Part shown: piece by piece, positions 1 to 7,537 of the stretch | Numbering within the stretch: the first letter of the stretch is position 1 | Layout of the letters: each line of letters starts with the position of its first letter | Assembly: GCA_945949405.1 (NCBI GenBank) | Contig: CAMFEP010000008.1 | Coordinates: 1-33,445, forward strand | Source: Kiritimatiellales bacterium | GTDB taxonomy: Bacteria > Verrucomicrobiota > Kiritimatiellia > UBA8416 > JAIOPI01 | Length of the DNA stretch: 33,445 nt | Reading direction: 5' to 3' | Notes under the pieces: generated by a model | What the model was told of the DNA's origin: nothing | What the model saw: the letters and a program-made list of their open reading frames with translations, nothing else | Database searches by the model: none | Program-made: the position numbers and the translations under genes

Positions 1-75
1 CCGAATCCCCTTCACCGCCTCCAGCGCCACCCGCGCCTTGAACTCATTCGTATGTATCTTTCGCTTCGCAGCCAT
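1..75 (-). CDS. IS3-family transposase OrfA, N-terminal fragment (cut by window edge)
   Basis: Read on the minus strand, 25 codons start at an ATG at 75 and run off the left edge. The product begins MAAKRKIHTNEFKARVALEA, the typical opening of an IS3-family OrfA helix-turn-helix protein, which binds the element's ends. A GGGAG ribosome site lies about seven bases upstream of the ATG. The rest of OrfA and the DDE catalytic OrfB would lie to the left, outside the window. The family is recognised from this opening only, so the exact IS group cannot be named. Confidence 0.8.
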   Translation of the reverse strand, partial: MAAKRKIHTNEFKARVALEAVKGIR

Positions 76-128
76 CGCTAATCTCCCGTCATTTTGGACG
101 TCACGACTCTATCTTAACCACCTGTCCA
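1..128 (-). mobile_element. Left part of an IS3-family insertion sequence, one terminus visible
   Basis: The element consists of the orfA start plus about 53 noncoding bases up to the apparent end, TGGACAGGTGGTTAAGATAG read on the minus strand from 128. IS3 elements usually begin with TG, which fits. The boundary is set by where the interrupted secreted-protein frame (129-388) loses sense. The other terminus, the second inverted repeat and the target duplication are outside the window, so the end is placed to within a few bases only. Confidence 0.65.
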
Positions 129-388
129 AAAAACGGGGGGAACTTCAGGTAGGAGTTCGACAAGACGACGGATTGCGTCCCATGGTTTGCCACCGATTGC
201 GCAACGGTGGCAGACGCATATTGATTGCCGTTGGTGGCTATCCATCCGTTCTGCCCATTTAGGCTGCCAGGAACATAGCCCTCCGAGGCCTCGAAGGATG
301 TTGCGAATCCTGCGAGAGTAGCACCGGTGGATGTCACCACGGTAGAAACAAGCATGACAAGAATGGCTACATAACCGCCGCCGTTCAT
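129..388 (-). pseudogene. Secreted protein gene interrupted by the IS insertion (N-terminal fragment)
   Basis: The minus-strand ATG at 388 has an AAGGTG ribosome site about five bases upstream. The product has a hydrophobic signal segment (roughly residues 5-24, VAILVMLVSTVVTSTGATLA). It is followed by FEASEGYVPGSLNGQNGW, a motif I associate with the mature N-terminus of secreted beta-sandwich proteins in PVC bacteria. After about 86 codons the frame enters the insertion sequence and stops at 101, adding the foreign tail GQVVKIES. The gene is therefore probably dead, or yields a short exported peptide. The normal length and function are unknown. The remainder, if it survives, should lie on the far side of the IS, outside the window. 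Confidence 0.65.
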
Positions 389-824
389 TTTAACACCTTC
401 GGAAATGCGAACCCGGGCTCTCCGATGGATCCAAAACACAGGAATCGGCGAACCCGGAGGGGCTCGGTGCCAAACTCATCTACCGCAAGACAGACGGCGG
501 TGGTCATTGAAGTGATTCTCATCACAGTCGCCATGCGTAAGGTTCCGGTATAATTGGCGCCTATCACAAATGTAATCGGTACCGTCACCGTGGCACTTCG
601 GGGCTGAGACGAATGTAGTGCCGCGGCACACCAACCGTCTAGCACGGAGTAACTGCGTAGACTGGATGCCCCTCTGGCCTTTCCTGGGGGACGAGGCGGC
701 GCCAACGTAGGCGGGGCTTCATTTACGTGTCGCACCGAATGGGGGCCGCTGGGCAACCCGCATTTCTTGTGCGTCCGGCTGTGCGTACGCTCCCGATTCG
801 CCTCGTAGAATCAAGGAATTCGTG
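389..824. other. About 435 bases without a supported gene, between the interrupted gene and the tRNA scar
   Basis: The only sizeable frame is a minus-strand ORF (756-385, 123 codons). Its stop overlaps the ATG of the next gene as ATGA, but it has no recognisable family, no clear ribosome site and a proline/arginine-rich first half. Its last 60 residues (TVTVPITFVIGANYTGTLRM...) look more protein-like and could be the tail of a decayed upstream gene. I see no repeat, RNA gene or terminator here. Its position between an IS-hit gene and a tRNA fragment fits degraded accessory DNA. Confidence 0.4.
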
Positions 825-885
825 TAGGTTGAGGGCCTAGTGGCCCTCATAAGGCCGTGCAGGTTCAAGTCCTGTCCCGAGCACC
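825..885 (+). repeat. 3' fragment of tRNA-Leu(GAG): probable attachment-site scar
   Basis: From TAGGTTGAGGGCCTAG onward the sequence reads as the 3' two-thirds of a leucine tRNA. It has anticodon loop TTGAGGG (GAG) with a mostly paired stem, a long class II variable arm (GGCC...GGCC), a T arm GCAGGTTCAAGTCCTGT and the acceptor strand CCCGAGC-A-CC. The matching 5' acceptor GCTCGGG and the D arm are absent upstream, where the sequence is unrelated. Integrative elements that recombine in a tRNA anticodon or T arm leave such 3' copies at one end, so this is read as an att repeat rather than a working tRNA. The intact tRNA-Leu is not in the window. Confidence 0.7.
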
Positions 886-934
886 CTTCTTTGACGTCGC
901 TTCGCTTTCGGTTACGGAGGGCTTCGCCCCCCTG

Positions 935-962
935 TTGAACTCTTACGGAATGGCGCTATACT
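935..962 (+). promoter_or_regulatory. Sigma-70-like promoter for the 45-residue membrane protein
   Basis: TTGAAC (935-940) and TATACT (957-962) are separated by 16 bases. The predicted transcript would start near 969, about 38 bases before the small ORF's ATG. A GC-rich hairpin-like run (GGAGGGCTTCGCCCCCC) lies just upstream. Confidence 0.5.
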
Positions 963-1006
963 GACGGCCATAACTCTGTGGCTTGCTGGAAGGGAGGAGA
1001 TGGCAC

Positions 1007-1144
1007 ATGTTTCCGATCGATCCCGAACTGCTGATGTATCTTAAGATTTTCATTGTCTTTACCTGCATCTTTTTCTGGATCAAACTTGCCTACGATGTGC
1101 TCATGCGACGGCACCGCCTACGAGAGCATCGTCATGATCGCTGA
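1007..1144 (+). CDS. 45-residue single-pass membrane microprotein, unknown function
   Basis: This ORF is too short for the track. ATG at 1007 has a strong GGGAGG ribosome site eight bases upstream, and the frame ends at TGA 1142-1144. The product has a short N-terminus (MFPIDPELL), one hydrophobic helix at about residues 10-28 (YLKIFIVFTCIFFWIKLAY) and a very basic tail (RRHRLREHRHDR), so the tail should face the cytoplasm. A promoter lies upstream and tRNA-Arg starts 56 bases downstream. I recognise no family and assign no function. The combination of promoter, ribosome site and clean membrane topology is why I think it is real. Confidence 0.6.
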   Translation: MFPIDPELLMYLKIFIVFTCIFFWIKLAYDVLMRRHRLREHRHDR

Positions 1145-1159
1145 CCCATGGTTTTGGGA

Positions 1160-1188
1160 TTTACAATCACAGGGTGAATCCATACAGT
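1160..1188 (+). promoter_or_regulatory. Probable promoter of tRNA-Arg
   Basis: TTTACA (1160-1165) and TACAGT (1183-1188) are 17 bases apart and end 12 bases before the mature tRNA 5' end. This fits a stand-alone tRNA promoter. Confidence 0.4.
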
Positions 1189-1200
1189 ACGCGCTTTCGT

Positions 1201-1277
1201 GCACCCGTAGCTCAACTGGATAGAGCACCAGACTACGAATCTGGGGGTTACAGGTTCGACTCCTGTCGGGTGCACCA
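1201..1277 (+). tRNA. tRNA-Arg(ACG), 3' CCA encoded
   Basis: This is a full cloverleaf. The acceptor stem is GCACCCG with CGGGTGC, followed by a D arm around GCTCAACTGGATAGAGC. The anticodon stem is CCAGA/TCTGG with loop CTACGAA (anticodon ACG at 1235-1237). The T arm is ACAGGTTCGACTCCTGT. The genomic sequence supplies ACCA after the acceptor. The ACG anticodon reads CGN-type arginine codons after A34 is deaminated to inosine. Confidence 0.97.
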
Positions 1278-1338
1278 TGTGACTTTCAATTTCTGAAACA
1301 GTGTTTGATCGGTGTCGTGGTAATTCAGGAGAAGACCA

Positions 1339-1761
1339 ATGCAGACAATGCGTTCGATGTTGGTGGTCGCGGTGGTACTTGGCATGGTTCTGACGGGAAC
1401 GGTGCAGGCGCGTGCTGGAAAAGAAAGCCGCGTCACGATCAAAGGTACGGACGGATTCTGGCATGTGATCAGCAAAGGACTGCAGACCAACGCCTGCTAC
1501 ACCGTCACCCTTACCAGTACGATCAAGTATTCGCCATCGGAGAAACGGCCGGAACGGCTTCACATCGGCCTGGCTGGTGGCGACCGCACCGACTACACGT
1601 TCGAGAACAAGACCAAGGCCAAGAAGATTCGCGAATCGATCCAGATCACGGCGAAAGACACAATCCTGACCGTGCGTGTGATGGATCCCGATCCCACGGA
1701 CAATACCGGCAATCTGGTTGTCACCGTGGTGCCTTGCAAACCAGCACCGGCGGCCGAATAA
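1339..1761 (+). CDS. Small exported protein of unknown function
   Basis: The 140-residue product begins at an ATG with an AGGAG ribosome site about eight bases upstream. Residues 1-24 form a signal peptide (MLVVAVVLGMVLTGTVQA, probable cleavage after VQARA or VQA). The mature part is rich in threonine, valine and lysine with alternating polar and hydrophobic residues, suggesting a small all-beta domain (VTIKGTDGFWHVI...ACYTVTLTSTI). It has two cysteines (NACYT and VVPCK) that could pair in the periplasm, and ends in a proline/alanine tail. I recognise no family. It lies alone between tRNA-Arg and uvrB on the same strand. Confidence 0.7.
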   Translation: MQTMRSMLVVAVVLGMVLTGTVQARAGKESRVTIKGTDGFWHVISKGLQTNACYTVTLTSTIKYSPSEKRPERLHIGLAGGDRTDYTFENKTKAKKIRESIQITAKDTILTVRVMDPDPTDNTGNLVVTVVPCKPAPAAE

Positions 1762-1830
1762 GTCGCGCCTGCCGCCAGTATCTCCCCGTTTGCGCCTGAT
1801 GTCGACGGACCAGGACTGGGATGAGGTATC

Positions 1831-3882
1831 ATGCCGGCAAATGCCTTTCAGCTGACGTCGGATTTCCGTCCTACCGGAGATCAGCCTGCGGCCATTGACG
1901 CGCTCTTCGCGGGGCTGGAGGCCGGGACGCGATTTCAAACGCTCGAAGGCGTCACCGGCTCCGGTAAAACCTTCACAGTCGCCAATGTGATCCAGCGCTG
2001 GGGGCGCCCCACGCTGGTGATTTCACACAACAAGACGCTTGCGGCGCAACTCTACGCGGAGTTGAAGGAATTTTTCCCCAACAATGCGGTTGAGTACTTC
2101 GTGAGCTATTACGATTACTACCAGCCGGAGGCCTATATCCCACAGACCGACACATACATCGAGAAGGACTCATCCATCAACCAGGAGATTGAGCGCCTCC
2201 GCCTTTCGGCAACCAATTCCCTGCTCACGCGCCAGGATGTGGTGGTTGTCGCCTCCGTGTCCTGTATTTATGGGCTGGGATCACCCGAAGACTATGTGGG
2301 CATGCTGGTATCCATTGAGCCGGGGGACATCGTGGACCGCGATGATCTGCTGCGGCGGCTGGTCGATATCCAATATACGCGCAACGATTACGAATCCGAG
2401 CCGGGGACTTTTCGCGTACGTGGCGACACGGTAGACGTTTTCCCTTCATACGCCTCCCAGGGGGTACGAATCGATTTGTTTGGGGATAGCGTGGAGGCCA
2501 TCAGCGTGATCGAGACAGCGAGTGGAAAAGTCCTTGGGACGCTTGAGCGCACCGTGATCTCCCCGGCCAAGCACTTCGTCATGCCGTATGAAAAAATTGA
2601 ACCGGCGATCGCAAGGATCATGGCCGAACTGGAGGAACGTGTGCGGTGGTTCGAACACCATGGGCGGTTGCTCGAAGCCCAGCGAATTCAGCAACGCACG
2701 CAATACGACATGGAGATGCTCAAGGAGATTGGATATTGCTCGGGAATCGAGAACTATTCGCGTCATTTAAGCGGGCGCGCAGCCGGGGAACCACCGGCCA
2801 CGCTATTGCATTATTTTCCAGGCGAGTTCCTGACGATCATCGACGAATCCCATGTGACGCTGCCACAGGTGCGCGGCATGTACAACGGCGATCAGGCGCG
2901 CAAGCAGACGCTGGTGGAGCATGGGTTCCGTCTGCCTTCCGCGATGGACAACCGCCCGCTCAACTTTCCGGAATTTCTCGCCAAGGTGGGGCCGATTCTC
3001 TTTACCACGGCGACGCCCGGGCCGTACGAAAAGAGCGTATCCTCCTCGCCGGTACAGCAGATTTTGCGCCCGACGGGCTTGCTGGATCCACCCGTGGAGA
3101 TGCGTCCGCTGAAAGGGCAGATCGACGATTTGATGGAAGAAGTCCGCGCACACGCGGAACGTCAGGAACGCGTGCTGGTGACAACCCTGACCAAGCGCAC
3201 CGCGGAGGACCTGGCCACCTACCTGCGCGAGGCCGGGCTGCGCGTGGAGCACCTGCATTCGGACATCAATGCCATCGAGCGCGTGGACATTCTGCGCCGC
3301 CTTCGCTTGAACGAATTCGACTGTCTTGTCGGAATCAACCTGCTGCGCGAGGGTTTGGATCTGCCAGAGGTTGCGCTGGTGGCGATCCTCGACGCGGACA
3401 AGGAAGGGTTTCTGCGCTCCGAGACGGCGCTGATCCAGATTGCGGGGCGCACGGCGCGACACGTGAATGGAAAGGTAATCCTATATGCCGACCATGTGAC
3501 GGAAGCCATGCGCCGCATGATCGAGGTCACGCAAACGCGGCGCGAACGGCAAATCACCTACAACCGCGAACAGGGGATTACGCCGCGCGGGATTTCCAAG
3601 AAAATCGGCGAAAGCCTGGGCATGTGGAAAGTCGCGCGCGCGGTCGAGGAGCGCGTCGTGCGCGAGGGTGGCGAAGACTACGATGTGCACCGTGCCATCC
3701 AGGACATCGAGCAGGAGATGCTCGAAGCGGCAGGGGCGCTGGAATTTGAGCGCGCGGCCCTGCTGCGCGACGAGATGCAGGAGCTGAAGCGGCATGCGGG
3801 GGACAGTGGAGAGAAAAAACGCGAGGGGAAGGGGCGATACAGGGTGCAGCAGGCGCGTGGCGCTCAACCAGGAAAGTCCTGA
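1831..3882 (+). CDS. uvrB: UvrABC excision nuclease subunit B
   Basis: UvrB is the damage-verifying helicase-like subunit of nucleotide excision repair, loaded by UvrA and partnering UvrC for incision. At 683 residues it is full length. Visible parts are Walker [10 protein letters not shown] (about 40-47), the DNA-clamping beta-hairpin [13 protein letters not shown] (about 92-104), the DEAD-like motif IDESH (about 337), helicase motif [11 protein letters not shown] (about 536) and the C-terminal UVR helix pair that binds UvrC (about 633-668). It ends in a basic tail of about 25 residues. The start has GATGAGG upstream. The gene stands alone, followed by the FMN riboswitch of the next operon. 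Confidence 0.98.
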   Translation: MPANAFQLTSDFRPTGDQPAAIDALFAGLEAGTRFQTLEGVTGSGKTFTVANVIQRWGRPTLVISHNKTLAAQLYAELKEFFPNNAVEYFVSYYDYYQPEAYIPQTDTYIEKDSSINQEIERLRLSATNSLLTRQDVVVVASVSCIYGLGSPEDYVGMLVSIEPGDIVDRDDLLRRLVDIQYTRNDYESEPGTFRVRGDTVDVFPSYASQGVRIDLFGDSVEAISVIETASGKVLGTLERTVISPAKHFVMPYEKIEPAIARIMAELEERVRWFEHHGRLLEAQRIQQRTQYDMEMLKEIGYCSGIENYSRHLSGRAAGEPPATLLHYFPGEFLTIIDESHVTLPQVRGMYNGDQARKQTLVEHGFRLPSAMDNRPLNFPEFLAKVGPILFTTATPGPYEKSVSSSPVQQILRPTGLLDPPVEMRPLKGQIDDLMEEVRAHAERQERVLVTTLTKRTAEDLATYLREAGLRVEHLHSDINAIERVDILRRLRLNEFDCLVGINLLREGLDLPEVALVAILDADKEGFLRSETALIQIAGRTARHVNGKVILYADHVTEAMRRMIEVTQTRRERQITYNREQGITPRGISKKIGESLGMWKVARAVEERVVREGGEDYDVHRAIQDIEQEMLEAAGALEFERAALLRDEMQELKRHAGDSGEKKREGKGRYRVQQARGAQPGKS

Positions 3883-3888
3883 ATTTGC

Positions 3889-3918
3889 TTGTCAAATGCG
3901 TATCTGCGCGCATAGAGT
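3889..3918 (+). promoter_or_regulatory. Candidate promoter of the riboflavin operon
   Basis: TTGTCA (3889-3894) is followed after 16 bases by CATAGA, or after 18 bases by TAGAGT. It lies between the uvrB stop and the riboswitch. The -10 box is weak, so this is a best candidate only. Confidence 0.35.
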
Positions 3919-3945
3919 CCAAGCATAATTTAATTTCGTAAGAAG

Positions 3946-4080
3946 TCTTCAGGGCTCGGTGACTCCGTCCGCGAGGGTGGGGAAGTCCGAACCGGCGGTA
4001 TAGCCCGCGACTCCTGCCTCACGGCGGGACTGATTCGGTGAAACTCCGAGGCCGACAGTAAAGTCTGGATGGAAGAAGAT
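3946..4080 (+). promoter_or_regulatory. FMN riboswitch (RFN element)
   Basis: The conserved RFN blocks appear in order: AGGGCTCGGTG, GGGGAAGTCCGAACCGGCGG, TATAGCCCGCGA, GATTCGGTGAAACTCCGAGG, CCGACAGTAAAGTCTGGATG and a closing GAAGA that pairs with TCTTC at the 5' end. It senses flavin mononucleotide and lowers expression of the downstream riboflavin genes when FMN is plentiful. It is followed at once by a terminator hairpin, so control is probably at transcription. The palindrome AGAAGATCTTCT at its 3' edge could take part in the switch between alternative helices. Confidence 0.95.
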
Positions 4081-4105
4081 CTTCTGTGAAGGCATTGTGT
4101 CAAAT

Positions 4106-4143
4106 GCCCGGGCAGAATTCTTTTTCCCCGGGTATTTTTTTTT
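4106..4143 (+). terminator. Riboswitch-controlled intrinsic terminator
   Basis: CCCGGG, a 13-base spacer, CCCGGG and then TATTTTTTTTT form a GC hairpin with a long T-run between the FMN riboswitch and ribBA. This is the expected expression platform: FMN binding should favour the hairpin and stop transcription. Confidence 0.8.
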
Positions 4144-4172
4144 GGCGCGGCTGGAAGCCGCGAACGGGACAC

Positions 4173-5435
4173 ATGCACGCATCGAAGACCATACGCCGCA
4201 CACCGCGGGCCAGCACGGGCGCCCAGCCGGGGGCTGCCGACTTTGATTCCGTCCCCCGTGTACTCGAGGCCCTGCACAACGGGCAGATGGTGGTGATTGC
4301 CGACGACAACCAGCGCGAAAACGAGGGTGACATCGTGGTGGCCGCCGGGCTGGTCACCGAGGCGCACATCAATTTTCTGTCCCGCCACGGGCGTGGGTTG
4401 ATCTGCGTGGCGCTCCCACGCGCGCGGCTCGCGCGCCTGGGAATCGGGCGCATGCCGGTGAAGGGAAACGGTGATGCGTTTCAAACCGCGTTCATGGAGT
4501 CGGTCGATGCGGTTGGTAGAGACGTGACCACCGGGATCAGCGCCCACGATCGCGCAGCCACCGTGCGGCTGCTGATGTGCGATGATGCACGCCCGGGCGA
4601 TTTTGCAAGTCCGGGGCATATGTTTCCGCTCGAATCCATGGAAGGCGGAGTGCTGCAGCGCCCGGGACATACGGAAGCGGCGGTCGATCTCACGCGCCTG
4701 GCCGGGCTCGAACCCGGCGGAGTGATCTGCGAAGTGTTGCGCGAGGACGGCACCATGGCACGCCTCCCGGATTTGCACGCATTCGCGCGTACGCATGGGT
4801 TGTGCATCACCAGCGTGGCGGAAGTCATGGCCTACCGCCGACAGCACGAGTCGCTCGTGGATTTCACCCGCGAGGTGCAATTGCCGACTGCCTGGGGGGA
4901 ATTCCGGCTGCGTTTGTATCGCGCACGTTTCACCGGTGAGGAACATGTGGCCCTTGTGCGCGGCAATGTCGCCGGAACTGAACCCGTACTGGTGCGCCTG
5001 CATAGCGAGTGCCTGACGGGTGACGTTTTTGGCTCGTTGCGCTGCGATTGTGGTCAGCAAATGGCCGCGGCCATGGACCGTATTGTCGAGGCTGGTGCGG
5101 GGGTGTTGCTGTATTTGCGCCAGGAGGGCCGGGGGATTGGCCTGGCCAATAAAATTCATGCGTATGCCCTGCAGGATGGCGGCTTGGATACCGTAGAGGC
5201 CAACGAACAGCTGGGGTTCGAGGCGGATTTACGCAGCTACGACGAAGGCGCGCAAATGTTGCGGGACCTCGGGGTGCTACGCGTGCGCCTGATCACCAAC
5301 AATCCGGACAAAGTGCAGGGACTCGAAGCCAACGGCATTACAATTGTTGAACGGGTGCCGCTGGTGTGTTCTGCCGGCCAGCACAATGCGCGCTACCTGC
5401 GAACTAAAAAAGAAAAACTGGGGCATATGCTGTGA
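4173..5435 (+). CDS. ribBA: Bifunctional DHBP synthase / GTP cyclohydrolase II
   Basis: It makes the two riboflavin precursors: 3,4-dihydroxy-2-butanone 4-phosphate from ribulose 5-phosphate, and the pyrimidine precursor from GTP. The N-terminal half shows [10 protein letters not shown] (about residue 43), RAATVRLL and SPGHMFPL...HTEAAVDL. The C-terminal half, from about residue 232, has the zinc cysteines of [28 protein letters not shown] and the TNNPDK motif. I start it at 4173 (MHASKT) because the track's start at 4086 would begin inside the riboswitch region and read through the terminator. Length is then 420 residues, normal for the fusion. It is first in the riboflavin operon. Confidence 0.95.
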   Translation: MHASKTIRRTPRASTGAQPGAADFDSVPRVLEALHNGQMVVIADDNQRENEGDIVVAAGLVTEAHINFLSRHGRGLICVALPRARLARLGIGRMPVKGNGDAFQTAFMESVDAVGRDVTTGISAHDRAATVRLLMCDDARPGDFASPGHMFPLESMEGGVLQRPGHTEAAVDLTRLAGLEPGGVICEVLREDGTMARLPDLHAFARTHGLCITSVAEVMAYRRQHESLVDFTREVQLPTAWGEFRLRLYRARFTGEEHVALVRGNVAGTEPVLVRLHSECLTGDVFGSLRCDCGQQMAAAMDRIVEAGAGVLLYLRQEGRGIGLANKIHAYALQDGGLDTVEANEQLGFEADLRSYDEGAQMLRDLGVLRVRLITNNPDKVQGLEANGITIVERVPLVCSAGQHNARYLRTKKEKLGHML

Positions 5436-5477
5436 CCCACGCGTTGTTCGCACGGGCGCACACAAGGAGAGACCAAC

Positions 5478-5966
5478 ATGGCGATCAAGGAAATTTCGGC
5501 AACGTTGTCGGCGGAAGGGCTTTCCTTCGGAATCGTGGTGGCCCGGTTCAATGATTTTCTGACCAAACAATTGCTCGGGGGAGCCGTCGATGGCTTGGTG
5601 CGGCACGGCGCCAAGGAGGAGCAGATCACCGTGGTCTGGGTGCCGGGATCGAATGAGATTCCCATGGCCGCGGAGCGCCTTGCCGCGCACAGCAAACTCA
5701 ACGCCATTATCGCGCTGGGCGTCGTGATCCAGGGGGCTACGCCGCATGCGGGGCTGATCACGGGCCAGGTTTCAAAGTCCCTCGCGGCACTGGCGTCATC
5801 CTCCGGGGTGCCCGTGATCAATGGCGTGATTGCCGCCGAAACGCTTGAACAAGCCATCGAACGCTCCGGCACGAAGGCCGGCAACAAGGGATGGCAAGCC
5901 GCGCAAGCCGCGATTGAGATGGCCAATGTGTACAAGGCCCTCGGGGTGCCTGTCCGCCGGAATTGA
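5478..5966 (+). CDS. ribH: 6,7-dimethyl-8-ribityllumazine synthase
   Basis: It condenses the butanone phosphate with the ribityl-aminouracil to give lumazine, the penultimate riboflavin step; such enzymes assemble into pentamers or capsids. The start has a perfect AAGGAGAG ribosome site. Recognisable blocks are VVARFNDFLT (about 13-22), VPGSNEIP, the catalytic His90 in GATPHAGLI and SGTKAGNKGWQAA near the C-terminus. Two positions differ from the common form: VPGSNEIP instead of VPGAFEIP, and HAGLI instead of HFDYV after the catalytic His. The 162-residue length is normal. It lies 42 bases after ribBA and 10 bases before nusB. Confidence 0.95.
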   Translation: MAIKEISATLSAEGLSFGIVVARFNDFLTKQLLGGAVDGLVRHGAKEEQITVVWVPGSNEIPMAAERLAAHSKLNAIIALGVVIQGATPHAGLITGQVSKSLAALASSSGVPVINGVIAAETLEQAIERSGTKAGNKGWQAAQAAIEMANVYKALGVPVRRN

Positions 5967-5976
5967 TCAGGCACGC

Positions 5977-6417
5977 ATGGCTACACGACGCATATGCCGG
6001 GAGTGGGCGGTCCAATTGCTGTTCCAGCTCGATTTGAATCCTTCGGACAAGTTGGATGAGGTATTTGGACTGTTCTGGAAAGGGCGGCGCTCAGATCGTG
6101 AGGCGCGCGCGTTTACGGAGGAACTGGTGCGTGGCGTCCGCGAGCATGCCACGGAATTGGATGCCTACATAGCCAAAATCGCCGAGCATTGGGCGATCAA
6201 GCGCATGGGTGTGATTGACCGCAACGTGATCCGCCTTGCGACCTATGAAATACGGCATCGGGATGATGTGCCGCCTGTTGTCTCGATCAACGAGGCCGTG
6301 GACATTGCCAAGTATTTTAGCAGCAAGGAATCCGGAAAATTCGTAAATGGCATCCTGGACCGGGCGCGCAAGGACATTGAACGACCTGCCCGGAGCCCAC
6401 GTTCGCCCAAGGGGTGA
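5977..6417 (+). CDS. nusB: Transcription antitermination factor NusB
   Basis: NusB binds boxA RNA with NusE (S10) and supports antitermination of rRNA operons. The start at 5977 (MATRRICREWAVQLLFQLD) matches the family; the longer track ORF only overlaps ribH in another frame. Typical features are REWAVQLLFQLD, the long helical middle and IDRNVIRLATYEI...VVSINEAVDIAKYFSSKESGKFVNGILD at the C-terminus. At 146 residues it is full length. The ribosome site is poor (CAGG), so translation may be coupled to ribH, whose stop is 10 bases upstream. Placement inside the riboflavin operon next to ribH is common in bacteria. Confidence 0.96.
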   Translation: MATRRICREWAVQLLFQLDLNPSDKLDEVFGLFWKGRRSDREARAFTEELVRGVREHATELDAYIAKIAEHWAIKRMGVIDRNVIRLATYEIRHRDDVPPVVSINEAVDIAKYFSSKESGKFVNGILDRARKDIERPARSPRSPKG

Positions 6418-6426
6418 GAGAACCCC

Positions 6427-7536
6427 ATGACCACAGCCTCGAGTGACGTTCGGTATATGCGGCAGGCGTTGCGCCTGGCCCGCCAGGGTGAAGGGGGCAC
6501 ACGCCCCAATCCGCCGGTCGGGGCGGTCGTGGTGCAGCGTGGGCGGGTCGTGGGGCGGGGATATCATGCACGGGCGGGTACGGCACACGCCGAGATTCAT
6601 GCGCTGGCGGCGGCGGGAAAGCGGGCGCGTGGCGGCACGTTGTATGTGACGCTCGAACCTTGCTCCACATGGGGGCGAACCAGCCCTTGCACAGAGGCGA
6701 TCTTGGCGGCAGGTATCCGGCGCGTGGTGGCCTGCGTGGTTGATCCCAATCCCAAACATGCGGGACGCGGGTTTGTCAAATTGCGGCGGGCGGGCATTGC
6801 CGTGACGAAGGGGATTTGCATGGAGGAGGGGCAGGAACTCCTGGCGCCCTTTGCGCGCTGGGTCACGCAAGGAATGCCCTATGTAACGCTCAAACTGGCG
6901 ATGACGCTGGATGGACGCATTGCAGATCGCCTCGGGCATTCACGCTGGATCAGTTCGACCTCCTCGCGGGACGTCGTGCAGGAACTCCGCCGCCGTGCCG
7001 ATGCGGTGATGGTGGGAGCGGGCACCACCCTGGCGGATGATCCGGCCCTCTCATGCCGTGCGCCACGGGCCCTTCCGCTGCTGCGCGTGATTGTGGATTC
7101 CCGCGGAAGAACGCCGCCCCGGGCACAAGTATTTCGTGATGGCGCTGGCCAACAGACGATTGTGGCCACGACAGATCGCTGTTCCAGAGCGCGGCAGGAA
7201 GCGTATCGGCGCAGCGGGGCACAGATTTGGATTCTTCCAGCTAAGCGCATGCACGTTTCATTAAAGGCCCTGCTGCGCCGGCTTGGGCGGGAGGGAGTTT
7301 TGCATGTGGTGTGCGAGGGTGGGGGAAAATTAGCCGCAGGTATGGTACATGCGCGGCTGATCAACCAATTGTGGCTGTTTGTGGCGCCCAAAACTTTGGG
7401 AGGCAGCGGGATCCCCGTGGTGGGAGGCGCGGGCTGGTTGCTTGGCAAGGCACCGGGCTTCGCTTTTCGTTCCTGCACGGCGGTGGGACCGGACATGCTT
7501 CTTATCGCGGAGCCCGACGAAAAGCGGGAGGCTTGA
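6427..7536 (+). CDS. ribD: Bifunctional riboflavin deaminase / reductase
   Basis: RibD deaminates the pyrimidine made by GTP cyclohydrolase II and then reduces its ribosyl group. The N-terminal cytidine-deaminase-like half has NPPVGAVVV, the zinc His and catalytic Glu in HAEIHAL (about 54) and the two zinc cysteines in EPCSTWGRTSPC (about 77-88). The reductase half begins near residue 150 with YVTLKLAMTLDGRIAD, WISS and DAVMVGAGTTLADDPAL, and ends with LWLFVAPKTLGG. Length 369 is normal. The start has GAGAG upstream and lies nine bases after nusB; the stop is one base before ribE. Confidence 0.96.
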   Translation: MTTASSDVRYMRQALRLARQGEGGTRPNPPVGAVVVQRGRVVGRGYHARAGTAHAEIHALAAAGKRARGGTLYVTLEPCSTWGRTSPCTEAILAAGIRRVVACVVDPNPKHAGRGFVKLRRAGIAVTKGICMEEGQELLAPFARWVTQGMPYVTLKLAMTLDGRIADRLGHSRWISSTSSRDVVQELRRRADAVMVGAGTTLADDPALSCRAPRALPLLRVIVDSRGRTPPRAQVFRDGAGQQTIVATTDRCSRARQEAYRRSGAQIWILPAKRMHVSLKALLRRLGREGVLHVVCEGGGKLAAGMVHARLINQLWLFVAPKTLGGSGIPVVGGAGWLLGKAPGFAFRSCTAVGPDMLLIAEPDEKREA

Positions 7537-7537
7537 G

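Noticed and set aside
385-756. Minus-strand ORF of 123 codons with an ATGA overlap to the interrupted gene
   Set aside because: No family, no ribosome site and an odd first half. The last 60 residues could be a gene remnant, so it is described under the 389-824 stretch, not called.
825-885. An intact tRNA-Leu
   Set aside because: No GCTCGGG 5' acceptor strand or D arm can be found at the right distance upstream; only the 3' part is present.
2646-3749. 367-codon plus-strand ORF inside uvrB
   Set aside because: A second-frame shadow of uvrB with Arg/Gly/Ala-rich composition and no motifs.
4086-4172. The 29-codon N-terminal extension of the ribBA ORF in the track
   Set aside because: It would start at the end of the FMN riboswitch and read through the terminator hairpin; the sequence is not RibBA-like. 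The start is placed at 4173.
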